This document shows positions 48,633 to 59,583 of a stretch of 64,000 bases of DNA, piece by piece. Position 1 is the stretch's first letter; every line of letters starts with the position of its first letter. The stretch comes from Sorghum bicolor. Lineage: Eukaryota; Streptophyta; Magnoliopsida; Poales; Poaceae. The stretch spans positions 44,262,061-44,326,060 of the forward strand of contig NC_012873.2 in NCBI RefSeq assembly GCF_000003195.3, written 5' to 3'. Under the pieces are notes generated by a model. It saw only the letters and a program-made list of their open reading frames with translations, did not search any database and was not told where the DNA came from. The position numbers and the translations under genes are program-made.

Positions 48633-48843
48633 GCTGCGCCTGCGACCGAGCATGGAGTACGTCGGAAACCGGCCGGCCGGAAGCACGAAAGGAAAGGCAT
48701 GTCGTCGTCGAACGACGCTCACCTGAGCCCTCAATCCTAGGTACGCCCGCCTCCCCTCCGCTCCTCCCTCTCACGATCCCACTCCCAATTTTTTTCTCTC
48801 GATCCGCGATCTAACCGGCAAACCTCCCTGCGCCGGCCGGCAG
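48633..48843 (+). other. Probable 5' UTR and 5' UTR intron of the SGF11-like gene
   Basis: A CpG-rich stretch. 'CAATCCTAG' followed by GTACGC (about 48741) could be a donor, and GGCCGGCAG just before the ATG at 48844 an acceptor. The promoter itself is not seen; T4 is inserted directly upstream. Confidence 0.4.
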
Positions 48844-49188
48844 ATGGCGCTGAGTTGCTTCGAGGAGCTCCTCGACTGCACCATGGCGGACGTCGCGTCC
48901 GAGTGCCACCGCATCGCGCGCCTTGGCCTGCACCGCAGCGTCGACGCCGAGGAGGAGGAGCTCCGCGTCTAGGCGGCGCGTGCGGCGGCCGCCACCGCCG
49001 GAGGCGACCACCACCACCACCCCGGTGGAGGCGAGGCCGCCGAGGAGGGCGGGAGCAAGGGTGGGGTCGACGTGTTCGGCCAGACGCACCCCGCCATCGC
49101 CACCGATGTTGTCGAGTGTATGAACTGCGGTCGCCGTGTCGTCGCCGGCCGCTTCGCCCCGCACATTGAGAAATGCATGGGCAAGGTA
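48844..49188 (+). pseudogene. First coding exon of an SGF11-like gene (SAGA deubiquitinase module), one nonsense codon
   Basis: ATG at 48844 reads MALSCFEELLDCTMADVASE and CHRIARLGLHRSV, the helical N-terminal segment of SGF11/ATXN7L3-type proteins. An acidic stretch (EEEEL) follows, then a TAG at 48970-48972 in otherwise open frame, then VDVFGQTHPAIATDVVECMN and the Sgf11-type C2HC zinc finger with CMNC, H and C in FAPHIEKCMGK. It ends at a GT donor (AAG|GTAAAT, 49189). SGF11 anchors the Ubp8 deubiquitinase module that removes ubiquitin from histone H2B. Later exons are not found before T5 at 50260. Either the gene is dead, or its first intron now contains T5 and C1 and the TAG is an error or recent mutation. 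Confidence 0.72.
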
Positions 49189-50259
49189 AATCAGTCCACC
49201 ACCGTTGCCGGTCCCGACCCTTCGGATCTCGACTGCCTCATATTTAGTCCGTGTTGCTCCTAGCGTGCGTATGTTTAGGCCGTTGTTGAACTGGAGTCCG
49301 AAAGAGAGGGGGCGAATTGAACTTTTCAAGGAATTATTAAATGGATTGTGATGCTGCTGTGTCGTCTGTCTTATGCTTATCTGAGTGATGCCACTATGTC
49401 TAGCTTGTTGGTTTGTGAGAACATTTGTTGTGATGTTCCAAGAACTTTATTGTTGGCAGAACAAATGCTCTTAAAACCCTTGCAATTGTGGGGGTGATTG
49501 TTGCAGGTGTTCACTGCAGTTGTATTACCTGTGAGGTGTGAACTGAGGTCAGTGCCCCAAAAAAGAAATATGCAGGCAGTTAGATCAGTTTTGCATATGT
49601 TGTAAAGCACAATAGTAGGTAAAATAGCAGCTACATTGGGCTCTTGAACTTACAAAATCAGTCGAGTTCAGCCATATGAGCTCTGTTCTTTTTTCATTCT
49701 AACCTTGAACCTGGATTTGAGTCAAGCCTATTATTTGTAAGGTCATCCACCTTAGCTTCTTTCTAGTGTTATGCCCATGTGGCTAATTATTTACTTGCTT
49801 ATATGTATAGCTGTAGGATTTTTTTTTCTTTCTAGAAATCCTATGTTATGCACACTGCCAGGTGGCTAGATAGTCGCTTTGCCTCCTCCCCACCTACCAT
49901 CACATTAACTTCTGAGCTAAAATGATATCATTTAGTACATGATTTCAAACCATTTAACTTCAATGTAATTAAATTGGACACTTATACCTTTTAAGTCAAA
50001 AGATGTGATAATGTAGAATTATTTCTACACTTGAACAGTTAACGATTAGTTGCTCACCAATTTTTATTGTCAGGTAAGATAGTTACAGTCTCCATTTGTT
50101 TTAATAGATATTTGCAGTGAAAATTGCTAAAAAGTTTAATGGTACAATTTATCTTGATCAAAGTTTTCAGGTTTGACCGCACCTATGTAACTTTTATTCC
50201 AGATCAAAGAGAGCAGAATTTAGTCTGTGGAATTATCATTATAAACTGGTTTTTATGCC
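49189..50259 (+). other. First intron of the SGF11-like gene, up to T5
   Basis: About 1.07 kb of AT-rich, unique-looking DNA after the donor. I see no further exon; short ORFs on either strand have no recognisable content. The region is cut at 50259 by the T5 LTR. Confidence 0.5.
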
Positions 50260-50953
50260 TGTTGACGTCGTTTTTGGACACGTATCTAGAATTTAATGAA
50301 ATGTAGGTCGGCAGGCGAAAGAGTAGTGGCTGGTTATCAGAAGAGTTGACGATGGGTTATGATACCGATGACGAAACAACAGAAAGTGGCCAAGTCTAGG
50401 GATGGTGATTGATCCGTGCCGATGACCGATATTGGTGGTTGCCGATGTCGATGGAAGATGATTTGCCGATGATAGCAGAAGAAAGCGCAGGTGGTGACGG
50501 TGTGCCGATCGCCCATGGTGGGTAAATTTCCATAGCTATTAGAGTTTGTTTTACATACGGATTCCGTTCAATTCAGAGTTAAAGTCCTAGTCGTGTTTGG
50601 TTGTAACTCTTTTGGACGGGAAATAAATATAGACCCCGAAGCAATGTAAGAAAAAACAATCAATCAAACACAAGTTTTTTAATCTATTCCAGCATCTACT
50701 TTTCGGAGACTTCGTCAATTTACATATTTCCTTTTACTTACGAGTTCTTAGGAATTCATCGGGTCAAACTCGGCGAGTTATCAAGTTCCATGTGAATACC
50801 TCTTGGCCGTGGCATCTGGGCGTATCGCTGTTGTCGGGACCAAAGTATTTGAGTTATCACCTTTGTCGATTGCAAGGTCAAATCGGCTGACACGCTTTAA
50901 CATCAAATTGGGTATTAGCCCTTTGTGTTTGCAGATCTACTTTTGCATCAACA
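50260..50953 (+). repeat. 5' LTR of T5 (694 bp)
   Basis: It runs from TGTTGACGTCG to TTGCATCAACA. It carries GCCGAT at several U3 sites (about 50418-50510) and the shared 'CACCTCTTGGCCGTGGCATC' type segment in R/U5. It is head-to-head with T4 across the SGF11-like fragment. Confidence 0.9.
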
Positions 50954-51001
50954 CATCTTTTAGCACGCCCGGTGGGACATAGATTCATCGTCAAGATCAA
51001 T

Positions 51002-52377
51002 ATGTCGAATACAGATTTCGATGCAGATAACATTATTGCCGTAACTGAAGCCAATCTCAGAGATGAGCAGAAGCAAGCTATGGCAAAAGCTATGGAGGAG
51101 TACAAGCAGCTATGTTTGAAGTCCTTCAGTCTCAACAGGAGCGCAAGGTGATCCAAAAGGAAGCATTGTCGATGCCTCGGCAAATCACTTTTGAAGCCAA
51201 TCCTGGTAGATTGCAAGAGATGGTTGACAATGCTATTAATCGTGCTTTAATCAATCAATCCAGTGTACTGTCCAATTCAGTTTTCAATGCTGTGGCTAGA
51301 ACTTTCAAAGAAGGACAGATACCACCATCTTATGTGGGCTCGGTCTATCATCAGCCAGGATCATCATCGGTTACAGCTCCATCGGCTACTCCTGCCGTTG
51401 CGGGTATGGAAGTTACTTCTCCCCCAAGAACATTAGGGATAACTAATGGGTAGTCTACACCGATGAGGACTAACCCAGCAACAATAGAGGGACAAGTTCA
51501 ACTTGCTACAGATCTATTAGCATCGGCAATGTCAGGGTCTGTGTTTCAAAATTGTCAAGTTCCTCCCAATTGGTGGGGATATGGTATGCCCCCAGACTTT
51601 ATGGCAAATAGTTCTGGGACTTCTCAAGTGGCTCACGTGACAGGCAAGGCTCCTATGACATCGGCACCTCTAGTGTCGCCGATGACTCAGAATCCCCAAT
51701 ATTCTACAACTACTGCTGCAAGGCCTTTTACTAGGAATTCTCAGATACCTACATTCCAGATACCTAACGCATCGGCAGATCCATTGCCGACGCACCAAAG
51801 GTTTATGACACAGACAGGGTATGTTAATCCAATGATGATGCCCAACTATCAGCCATCGACAGGGCCTAAGCCGATGAATGTTCACAACGGATAGACAGGG
51901 CAGTTTGTCTTTCCACAAATACCTCAGCAGAATCATCGGGCTACAGGATTTTAGCAGGGACCAATGCAACCTTTCTGAATCAAGGATTGGTCAATCAGCC
52001 GATGAATCTTGCTCAGTAGGTTGGCGGCCAATAGGCGGTGGCTAACGCTATGTTCCCTGGAGATCGTGCACCTCAGAGACACGTGAAAGCTTATCAGCAG
52101 GTGCCAGATCCACAACCCGCTCATCAGCAGGATGCTGATGCCTATTGGGCCGATAAGATTGCTGAGGTGATGAGAGATCAGTTTGGGATAAAACCCAAAG
52201 TCAACGCTTATTCTTATCGGACACCGTATCCTCCTGCATACGACTTAATTTCGCTTCCAAATCAGTACAACGTACCGGATTTCACCAAGTTCTATGGGCA
52301 GGATGATACGTCAACCATGGAACATTCTAACAGGTTTATTATCCAGTGTGGGGAAGCTGCTAACAGAGATGAGTTAA
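51002..52377 (+). pseudogene. gag: T5 gag, cut by the CACTA element C1
   Basis: ATG at 51002 (MSNTDFDADNIIAVTEANLR). A 1-bp loss near 51142, and TAG codons near 51453, 51893 and 51952, break it. It continues as capsid (YRTPYPPAYDL, FYGQDDTSTMEHSNRFIIQC, NRDEL) and stops at 52377. The 3-bp sequence TAA (52375-52377) fits the target duplication of C1. Confidence 0.86.
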
Positions 52378-52456
52378 CACTACTACAGAATGAGGCATTG
52401 GTCGATGCCCAAAATCACCAAAAACCTCGTCCTTTTTGCGGTCCGGGGTTAAAGGC

Positions 52457-52680
52457 CCCATTAACACCGGTTCGTAACACGAACCGGTGCTAAAGGGTCC
52501 TGCCCAATAGCTACTGACAAGTGCTGTCGAGGCAGGGACCCTTTAGCACTGGTTCGTGTTACCAACCGGTGCTAAAGGGTCCCCTTTAGCACCGGCCAGT
52601 GCCATGGGCCGAGGCAAAGCTTTTGTCACCGGTTTGTAACACAAACTGGTGGGTTTGTGCCCTGAACCGGTGCTAAAGGT
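52457..52680. repeat. Left subterminal repeats of C1
   Basis: Several copies of ACCGGTTCGT/ACGAACCGGT and CTAAAGGGTCC in both orientations. The best is a 23-nt palindrome at 52466-52488 with a 3-nt centre. In En/Spm elements such repeats are the binding sites of the TNPA protein. Confidence 0.85.
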
Positions 52681-53173
52681 CTGGTTTATTAGCCGGCTAC
52701 CTCCTCCCCTCTGCCCATTCGAAACCGAGAGCACCATTGTTGTTCTTAGACATTCCATTTTGTTGTTCTTGCTTGTTCTTCATTTCTGACACCCATCGTT
52801 GATCTTCTTTGACTCCGTCATCGTCTCTTCGTACTTGGAGGTGACTAACTTTAGCCTTTCTTGTCTTTTTCATGTTGTTTTTGGCTTGTGATGTTCCCAT
52901 CATTTTTTGCTCAAATCCACTTTGTTATTTTGAATCATTCACATGAATTATAGTATCTTTTTATGATCTTAGAAAGTAGGATAGTTCAAATTAATTGGTT
53001 TGTTAATATCACTTGTTTTGTTTTTATTACTACATAGTGTCCATTGTATAATTTAGAAGATTTGTTGAAGTAACTAGACAAATAAAGGATATTATTAGGT
53101 TCTTCTTTAATCATACATGTTTACTAGTAAATGTGGAATTTAAAATTGTTTAAAAATTGAGTATGGATAGTAG

Positions 53174-53696
53174 ATGGCAACCGTGACCGGGTCTTCGGTC
53201 TCTCAACGGGTTCAAAAGCGATACCGGTCGGAACTCCCTCTCATTACTTGTGGCAAGTGTGGGCAGAAAATTGTGATGGAGTACAAAGTGTCGAAAGAGA
53301 GAGTAAACAAGGGTCGTATATTCTACAAGTGTCCGGATCGTAATGTGAGTTATTTTCAGACATTTGCTTATATATGTGCTTATTTTTTTAAATGATATTA
53401 ATTAAACTTTTGATTCTCTCTTTTAATTTCAGTGGGACTGTACCGGCGGATGTACATGTTGGTACTGGGAGGAAAAATACATTGAACACATCAAGAAATC
53501 TTTTGCACAGGTGGTTGAGGCTGAAGGTGATGAGACAGTGAGCCGGCGAAAGGAGTTCAATGATGTTGATCAAGCGAATGATCTATCTATTATAGTTGGG
53601 ATCGGACGCGAACTAATTATGTTGCTTAAGTGCATTTTAGTTTTGGTTTTTTTAGTGCTAGTTGCGATTGTATTTGTTGTAGCCAAGCTTGCTTGA
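53174..53696 (+). CDS. C1 small gene: GRF-type zinc finger with C-terminal membrane segment, two exons
   Basis: Exons 53174-53344 and 53433-53696 with a GT-AG intron, 144 residues. The N-terminal half has CGKCGQ, then GRIFYKCPDRN and, across the intron, WDCTGGCTCWYWEEKY, which fits a GRF-type zinc finger (a nucleic-acid binding fold). A short acidic linker follows, and the C-terminus is a hydrophobic segment of about 20 residues (ILVLVFLVLVAIVFVV). It is intact, unlike its neighbour. It lies just upstream of the transposase. Function is unknown; proteins of this GRF-plus-TM design are common in grass genomes. Confidence 0.6.
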
Positions 53697-53791
53697 ATTA
53701 ATCAACTATGTGTGTTAGACATGTTGTGCAATAAGATGAGAAACTATATGTGTGCATGGTTTTCATAATATATATGTTATATTTAATGCAG

Positions 53792-56700
53792 ATGGTAACA
53801 CATAATTGGATGTATAATGCCAATCGGCGCTCCAAAGAGTTCATTAATGGCGTGCACTATTTCTTAAGTGTGGGCGAGACAAATAAGAGGTACGGTTTCA
53901 TGTGCTGTCCATGTGTCGTGTGCAAGAATTTGACGGAATATTCTAACTCAAGAACTCTTCATTCGCACTTATTAAAGTCTGGTTTCGTACCAAACTATAT
54001 TTGTTGGACCAAGCATGGAGAAAGCGGGATTATAATGGATGAAGGTGAAGAAGAAGAAGAAGAATTGTACCACGCCAATATTATTGCTCAGTACGGTGGC
54101 TTCAATGATGTTGCAATGGGGGGAGATAATGAAGAAGAGGTAGCGGCAGAAGATGATCGGGGCGATGATGCTTTTTGTGATGCCATCCGTGATGCACAAA
54201 GAGAATGTGAAAGTGATAAAGAGAAAGCCATGTTCGAGCACATGCTAGAGGACCATAGGAAATCGCTATATCCCACCACTGAAGAGGGGCAAAAAAAGCT
54301 AGGTACCACACTCGAATTGCTGCAATGGAAGGCAAAGAATGGTACATCTGACAAGGCATTTGGGCAGTTATTGAAGATCATAAAAAAGATGCTTCCGAAA
54401 GACAACGAATTGCCCACCACTATGTATGAAGCAAAACAGGTTGTCTGCCCTTTGGGATTAGAAATCCAGAAGATACACGCATGTCCTAGTGACTGCATCC
54501 TCTACCGTGGGGAGGAATTCGAGAATTTGGATGCATGTCCAGTATGTAAGGCATCACGGTATAAGATCAGGCGAGATGATCTTGGCAATGTTGAGGGTGA
54601 AGAACGTCATAGGAAGAAAATTCCTGCCAAGGTTATGTGGTATGCTCCTATAATACCACGATTAAAACGTCTCTTCAGAAACAAGGACAATGCAAAGTTG
54701 TTGCGGTGGCATAAAGAAGACCGTAAGATAGACAATATGCTGAGATACCCTGCCGATGGATCCCAGTGGAGAGCGATAGATAGAGAATTCCCAGATTTTG
54801 CAGATGATGCTAGAAACTTGTGGTTCGCCTTAAGTACAGATGGTACGAATCCTTTCGGTGAGCAGAGCAATAGTCACAGCACTTGGCCAGTTACTCTATG
54901 TATCTACAACCTTCCTCCATGGCTATGCATGAAGCAAAAGTTTATTATGATGCCGGTGCTTATCCAAGGACCGAAGCAACCTGGCAATGACATAGATGTC
55001 TACCTGAGGCCATTAGTTGAGGAACTTCAACTTTTATGGAGCAAACCAGGAGTTCGCGTGTGGGATGAGTACAAACAAGAGCACTTTGACCTGCGAGCAT
55101 TGCTGTTTGTAACAATCAATGATTGGCCAGCTCTGAGTAATCTTTCAGGCCAGTCAAACAAGGGATATAATGCATGCACACATTGTTATAAAGACCTTGA
55201 CTGTGTATTTTTGAAAAAATGTCAAAAGGTCGTGTACCTTGGCCACCGTCGGTTTCTTCCTGTGAACCACCCAGTACGAAAGAAAAGGCAAGCATTTTAA
55301 ATGCAAGGCAGACCACTGGACCAAACCTCTCAATCGAACCGGGGATGATGTACTCGAAATGGTCAAGGATATAGAAGTGGTATTTGGAAAGGGACGAGGC
55401 AGCGAACCTATTCCCAAGGATGCTAAGGGACACGTACCCATGTGGAAGAAGAAATCCATATTTTGGGAGCTACCTTACTGGAATGTCCTAGAGGTCCACA
55501 ACGCGATCGACGTGATGCATCTGATAAAGAATCTTTGTGTGAACTTGCTCGGATTCATGGGTGTCTATGGGAAGTCTAAGTATTCACTTTAAGGACGACA
55601 AGACTTGCAGCGCATGAAAGAACGAGACAACCTGCATCCAGAAAAGACAGATGATGGACGTCATTACTTAAGCCCTGCTAGGTACACTCTGAGCAAAGAA
55701 GAGAAGGAACGCATGTTTGAATGTCTTAGCAGCATCAAGGTCCCATCTGGATTCTCCTCCAATATCAAGGGAATAATTAATGTGCCAGAGAAGAAATTCC
55801 TGAACTAGAAGTCCCATGACTGTCACATTCTAATGACGCAATTGCTGCCGGTGGTTTTAAGAGGAATTTTACCTCCACACATACGTCTAGCCACCGTAAA
55901 GCTATGTGCATTCCTCAATGTAATTTCTCAGAAGGCAATCAATCCAGAGCAACTAGCTACTCTGTAGAATGATGTTGTTCAATGTCTCGTCAGCTTTGAG
56001 TTGGTGTTGCCTCCATCCTTCTTCGATATCATGACACACCTCCTTGTTCATCTGATCAAAGAGATTTGTATTCTCGGTCCTGTGTTCCTACACAACATGT
56101 TCCCCTTTGAGAGATTCATGGGTGTCCTAAAGAAATATGTCCATAGTCGTTTCCGGTCAGAAGGACATTGCCAAGGGCTACGGAACAGAGGAGGTCATAG
56201 AGTTCTATGTTGACTTTATTCCAGACCTTGACCCAATTGGCATTCCTGAATCTCGACACGAGGGCAGACTCAGCGGAAAGGGAACACTTGGGAAGAAAAC
56301 ATATATTGGTATGGGAGACAATTACGTCAATAAAGCACACTACACAGTTCTCCAGAACTCCTCATTGGTGGAACCATATGTTGAGGTACACAAAGATTTC
56401 CTACGGTCCCAGTGGCCCGGGAAGAATGAAGCTTGGATAATGCGTCAGCACATGGAAACTTTTGCCGATTGGTTGCGCAAAAAATGTCAGGGTGATGAAA
56501 ACATTAATGAGCAACTTTATTTGTTGGTCAGGCAACCATCATGGCATGTCCTCACGTACAAAGGGTATGAGATAAATGGTAACACATTTTACACAATTGG
56601 CCAAGATAAAAGGAGCACCAACAAAAATAGTGGTGTACGCGTGGATGCCACGGATCCAAATGGGGACAAACAAACATACTATGGACGCATAGAAGACATA

Positions 56701-57324
56701 TGGGAACTAGTCTATGAAGCTAATTTTAAAGTTCCTTTGTTCCGGTGCCAATGGGAGAAGATGGCCGGAGGTGGGGTAACAGTCGACAAGGAGTATGGGA
56801 TGACAAACGTGGACCTTAACAATAGTGGGTTCAAAGACGAACCATTCGTCCTTGCTGCAGATGTGAGTCAGGTGTTCTATGTCAAAGATATGTCTACGAA
56901 ACCAAAGAGAGGAAAAAATGATGACCACTCAATCGTCAATGAGCCAAAGCGCCACATTGTCCTTTGTGGGAAAAGAAACATTGTCGGAATTGAGGACAAC
57001 TCAGACATGTCAGGCGATTACGAAAGGGATGATCGAATTCCGCCCTTCATAGTCAACAAAGACCCAAGCATTCTATTAAACAATGAGGAAACTCCATGGT
57101 TACGGCAAGATCATAACCAATGGTCATACGTCAGAAGTAGTTCACTGTTGTGTCGGCTTAACCTAAAGTCATGTTTAATAGTATGTGTTGTAAAATGTAT
57201 GAATTCTGAGAATTGTATGAAACTATATTTGAGAATTGTGAATTTTGATGAGTGTAACAAACTTTGTATTCATGACTTTTCCATTTGGGACCATCTAGGG
57301 ATCGTTCAAAGGGTGTTTTTGTAA
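53792..57324 (+). pseudogene. C1 TNP2-type transposase, frameshifted
   Basis: ATG at 53792 gives the transposase-associated domain (HNWMYNANRRSKEFINGVHY, then CPCVVCKN). The acidic linker follows, then the TNP2 domain from about 54320: VCPLGLEIQKIHACPSDCIL, LDACPVCKASRY, FALSTDGTNPFG, and NDWPALSNLSGQ. The frame is lost by 1 bp near 55290. Further stops are TAA at 55590, TAG at 55806 and TAG at 55966, and another shift near 56150. DUF4218-like (PPSFFDIMTHLLVHL, FPFERFMGVLKKYV) and DUF4216-like (YYGRIEDIWEL, FRCQWEK) segments follow. TNP2 cuts the ends of CACTA elements. This copy cannot make a full protein as read. Confidence 0.88.
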
Positions 57325-58330
57325 AAACCAATGCTTTGACTTTGGTCAAACTTGGTCAAATGACCCATTTGATGACTTCAAATGAAAAAAAATTGAATAC
57401 AAAGTTGTTAGAGATCATTAAGATCTACATTTGATATATTGTCCATTTTTCCATTTGGATAATTTTGAGCCAATCCTAAGCACATTTCTTTAAAATCCAA
57501 GACAGGTTTTGGTCAAACTTGGTCAAATGACAAACTAAATTACTTAAAATGAAAACATTTTGAATACCAAGTTGTTAGATATCATCAAGATCTAAACTTT
57601 TTATATGCACAAATTTTCCATTTGAGAAAGTTTAAGTTAACAATACCCACCAAATCTTGAATCTCACATAAACTATATACTATATGTGTCAATTATGGAT
57701 TTTCAACTACACCTTCCCAAAACTTTGTCAAATGCAAAAATAATCTATATATTAAATATAGATTTTGATGAGTGGAACAATATTGGTATTCATGACTTTT
57801 CCATTCGAGACCATCTAGGGTTCCGAAACCGATGCGTGGCTATGAATTCTTTCAAAATTCAAAATTGAGTGGTTCAAACTTTTCCAAATAAAAAGTTGAC
57901 CATTAGACCAAATGTAAAACTTGATGAGTGTAACAAACTTTGTATTCATGACTTTTCCATTTGGGACCATCTAGTGTTCGGTCAAAGGGTGTATTCATCA
58001 ATATATATATTTTTATATGATAAATAGATTTTTTATTTGATGGAAACTGTACCCTACTAGCATTCTAGGTAATAAATGACAAAAATAAAAAGTTTAACGT
58101 CAATATTATGTGAAAATAGATTTCCAGTTGATTGGATATAGTTTTTGTAAATTTATTGGAATAATATATTTTTGCATTAACAAAATACTAAACATTCCTT
58201 ACAAAATTATTGCAAATTAAAAAAATACAGTAAGATATTTAAGGTTAAAAATTTTCATGTGTAAATTAAAAAAATTACAATTGTCACTCTTTAAAAAATA
58301 TTATGCAAAATATTTAATTTACTATACAAT
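57325..58330. other. C1 AT-rich spacer with a thrice-repeated 55-bp unit
   Basis: Non-coding. A unit reading 'TTTTGATGAGTG...CCATCTAG' occurs at 57243-57300 (overlapping the transposase tail), 57763-57820 and 57921-57975. 'GGTCAAACTTGGTCAAATGA' occurs at 57343 and 57513. Nothing else is recognisable. Confidence 0.6.
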
Positions 58331-58344
58331 TTATAATATTATGC

Positions 58345-58500
58345 ACCAGTACTAAAGGGTCCTTTTAGCACCGGCTGGTAACACGAGCCGGTATTAAAGG
58401 GTCACCCTTTAACACCGGCTCGTGTTACTAGCAGGTGTTAAAGACCCTTTAGCACCGGTGCCAGCCACGGACCGGTGCTAAAGGGTCTACCCCTATATAA
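58345..58500 (+). promoter_or_regulatory. Internal subterminal-like repeat block with TATA box in C1
   Basis: Copies of GCACCGGCTGGTAACACGAG, ACACCGGCTCGTGTTA and GGTGCTAAAGGGTC, in both orientations, end in CCCCTATATAAG (TATATAA near 58493). The arrangement mirrors the left end of C1 and precedes the TNPA-type gene. Confidence 0.6.
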
Positions 58501-58759
58501 GTCATGGGCGCTCTGGATCTAAGCAGTTCATCGTCTTCATCTTCAGCGCCGTGCCGTTCGTCTTCACCACCGTCGTTTCAACTCCCAGCGCCGCCGCGGC
58601 CCTCCACCAGCGTCGCCGCCGAAGGGACCACCAACAGTGCCGGCCACCGTGCACACTCCGGCCGTCATCGATCTCCTCCCTATGTACAGATCGTCCTCCA
58701 CAGCGCCATGCATCTTTCCACATATATATTGATTAAGTATATAAAAAAATAAATGAATG

Positions 58760-59570
58760 TTATTATATATATATATATACAATAGACCACACTGAAAAAT
58801 ATATATATATATATACACATATATATATGTGTATGTATATATATATACATATATATATACATGTATAATACATATATATATATATATGTATGTACATGTA
58901 TATTATAAATTGTAGTGTGTTGATTTGTAGTATTATTTTTTTATATATTATTCTAGTATATTATTTGGCTTAAAAGACTTTTTAGTATATTATTTTAGTA
59001 TATTATGAATTGTAGTGTTTTGTATATATTATTGTTTTTTACTATTATTCTAGTATTATTTTTTAGTACTATTTTTTAGTATATTATTCTAGTATATTAC
59101 TTGGCTTAACACTTTTTAGTATATTATTCTACTATATTACAAATTGTAGTGTTTTGTATATATTATTGTTTGTACTATTATTCTAGTATTATTTTTTAGT
59201 ATTATTTTTTTAGTATATTATTCTAGTATATTACTTGGCTTAAAACTTTTTAGTATATTATTCTACTATATTTGTAGTGTTTTGTATATATTATTGTTTG
59301 TATTATTATTCTAGTATTATTTTTTAGTATTATTTTTTTAGTATTTTGTTCTAGTGTATTACTTGGTTTAAAAGACTTTTTAGTATATTATTCTAGTATA
59401 TTATGAATTGTAGTGTTTTGAATTGTTATGAAATATATTGTGCTAGTATATTATTCTAGTGTTATTGTTCGTATTATTTTTTTAGTATTATTTTTTAGTT
59501 TGGAGCACTCTAGCACTTATATTATTCTAGTGTATTTCTTATCTTATATATATATATATATATATATGGT
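58760..59570. repeat. AT-rich simple and tandem repeats in C1
   Basis: 58767-58900 is (TA)n-rich. 58909-59420 is a tandem repeat of about 128-136 bp: 'TTGTAGTGTTTTG' recurs at 59010, 59144, 59272 and 59408, with 'TTAGTATATTATTCTA' and 'ACTTGGCTTAA' in between. Another TA run lies at 59548-59568. Confidence 0.7.
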
Positions 59571-59583
59571 TGCAAACATAGAA

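Noticed and set aside
48811..49329. Long minus-strand ORF across the SGF11-like exon
   Set aside because: High GC leaves the opposite strand open by chance; the plus strand has the zinc finger and splice donor.
48633..50259. SGF11-like exon as cargo captured by a retrotransposon
   Set aside because: It lies outside the LTRs, between the outer ends of two head-to-head elements, and keeps an intron donor in genomic context.
58680..58870. ORFs of alternating Tyr/Ile/Met residues
   Set aside because: Translations of the (TA)n and (TATG)n microsatellite.
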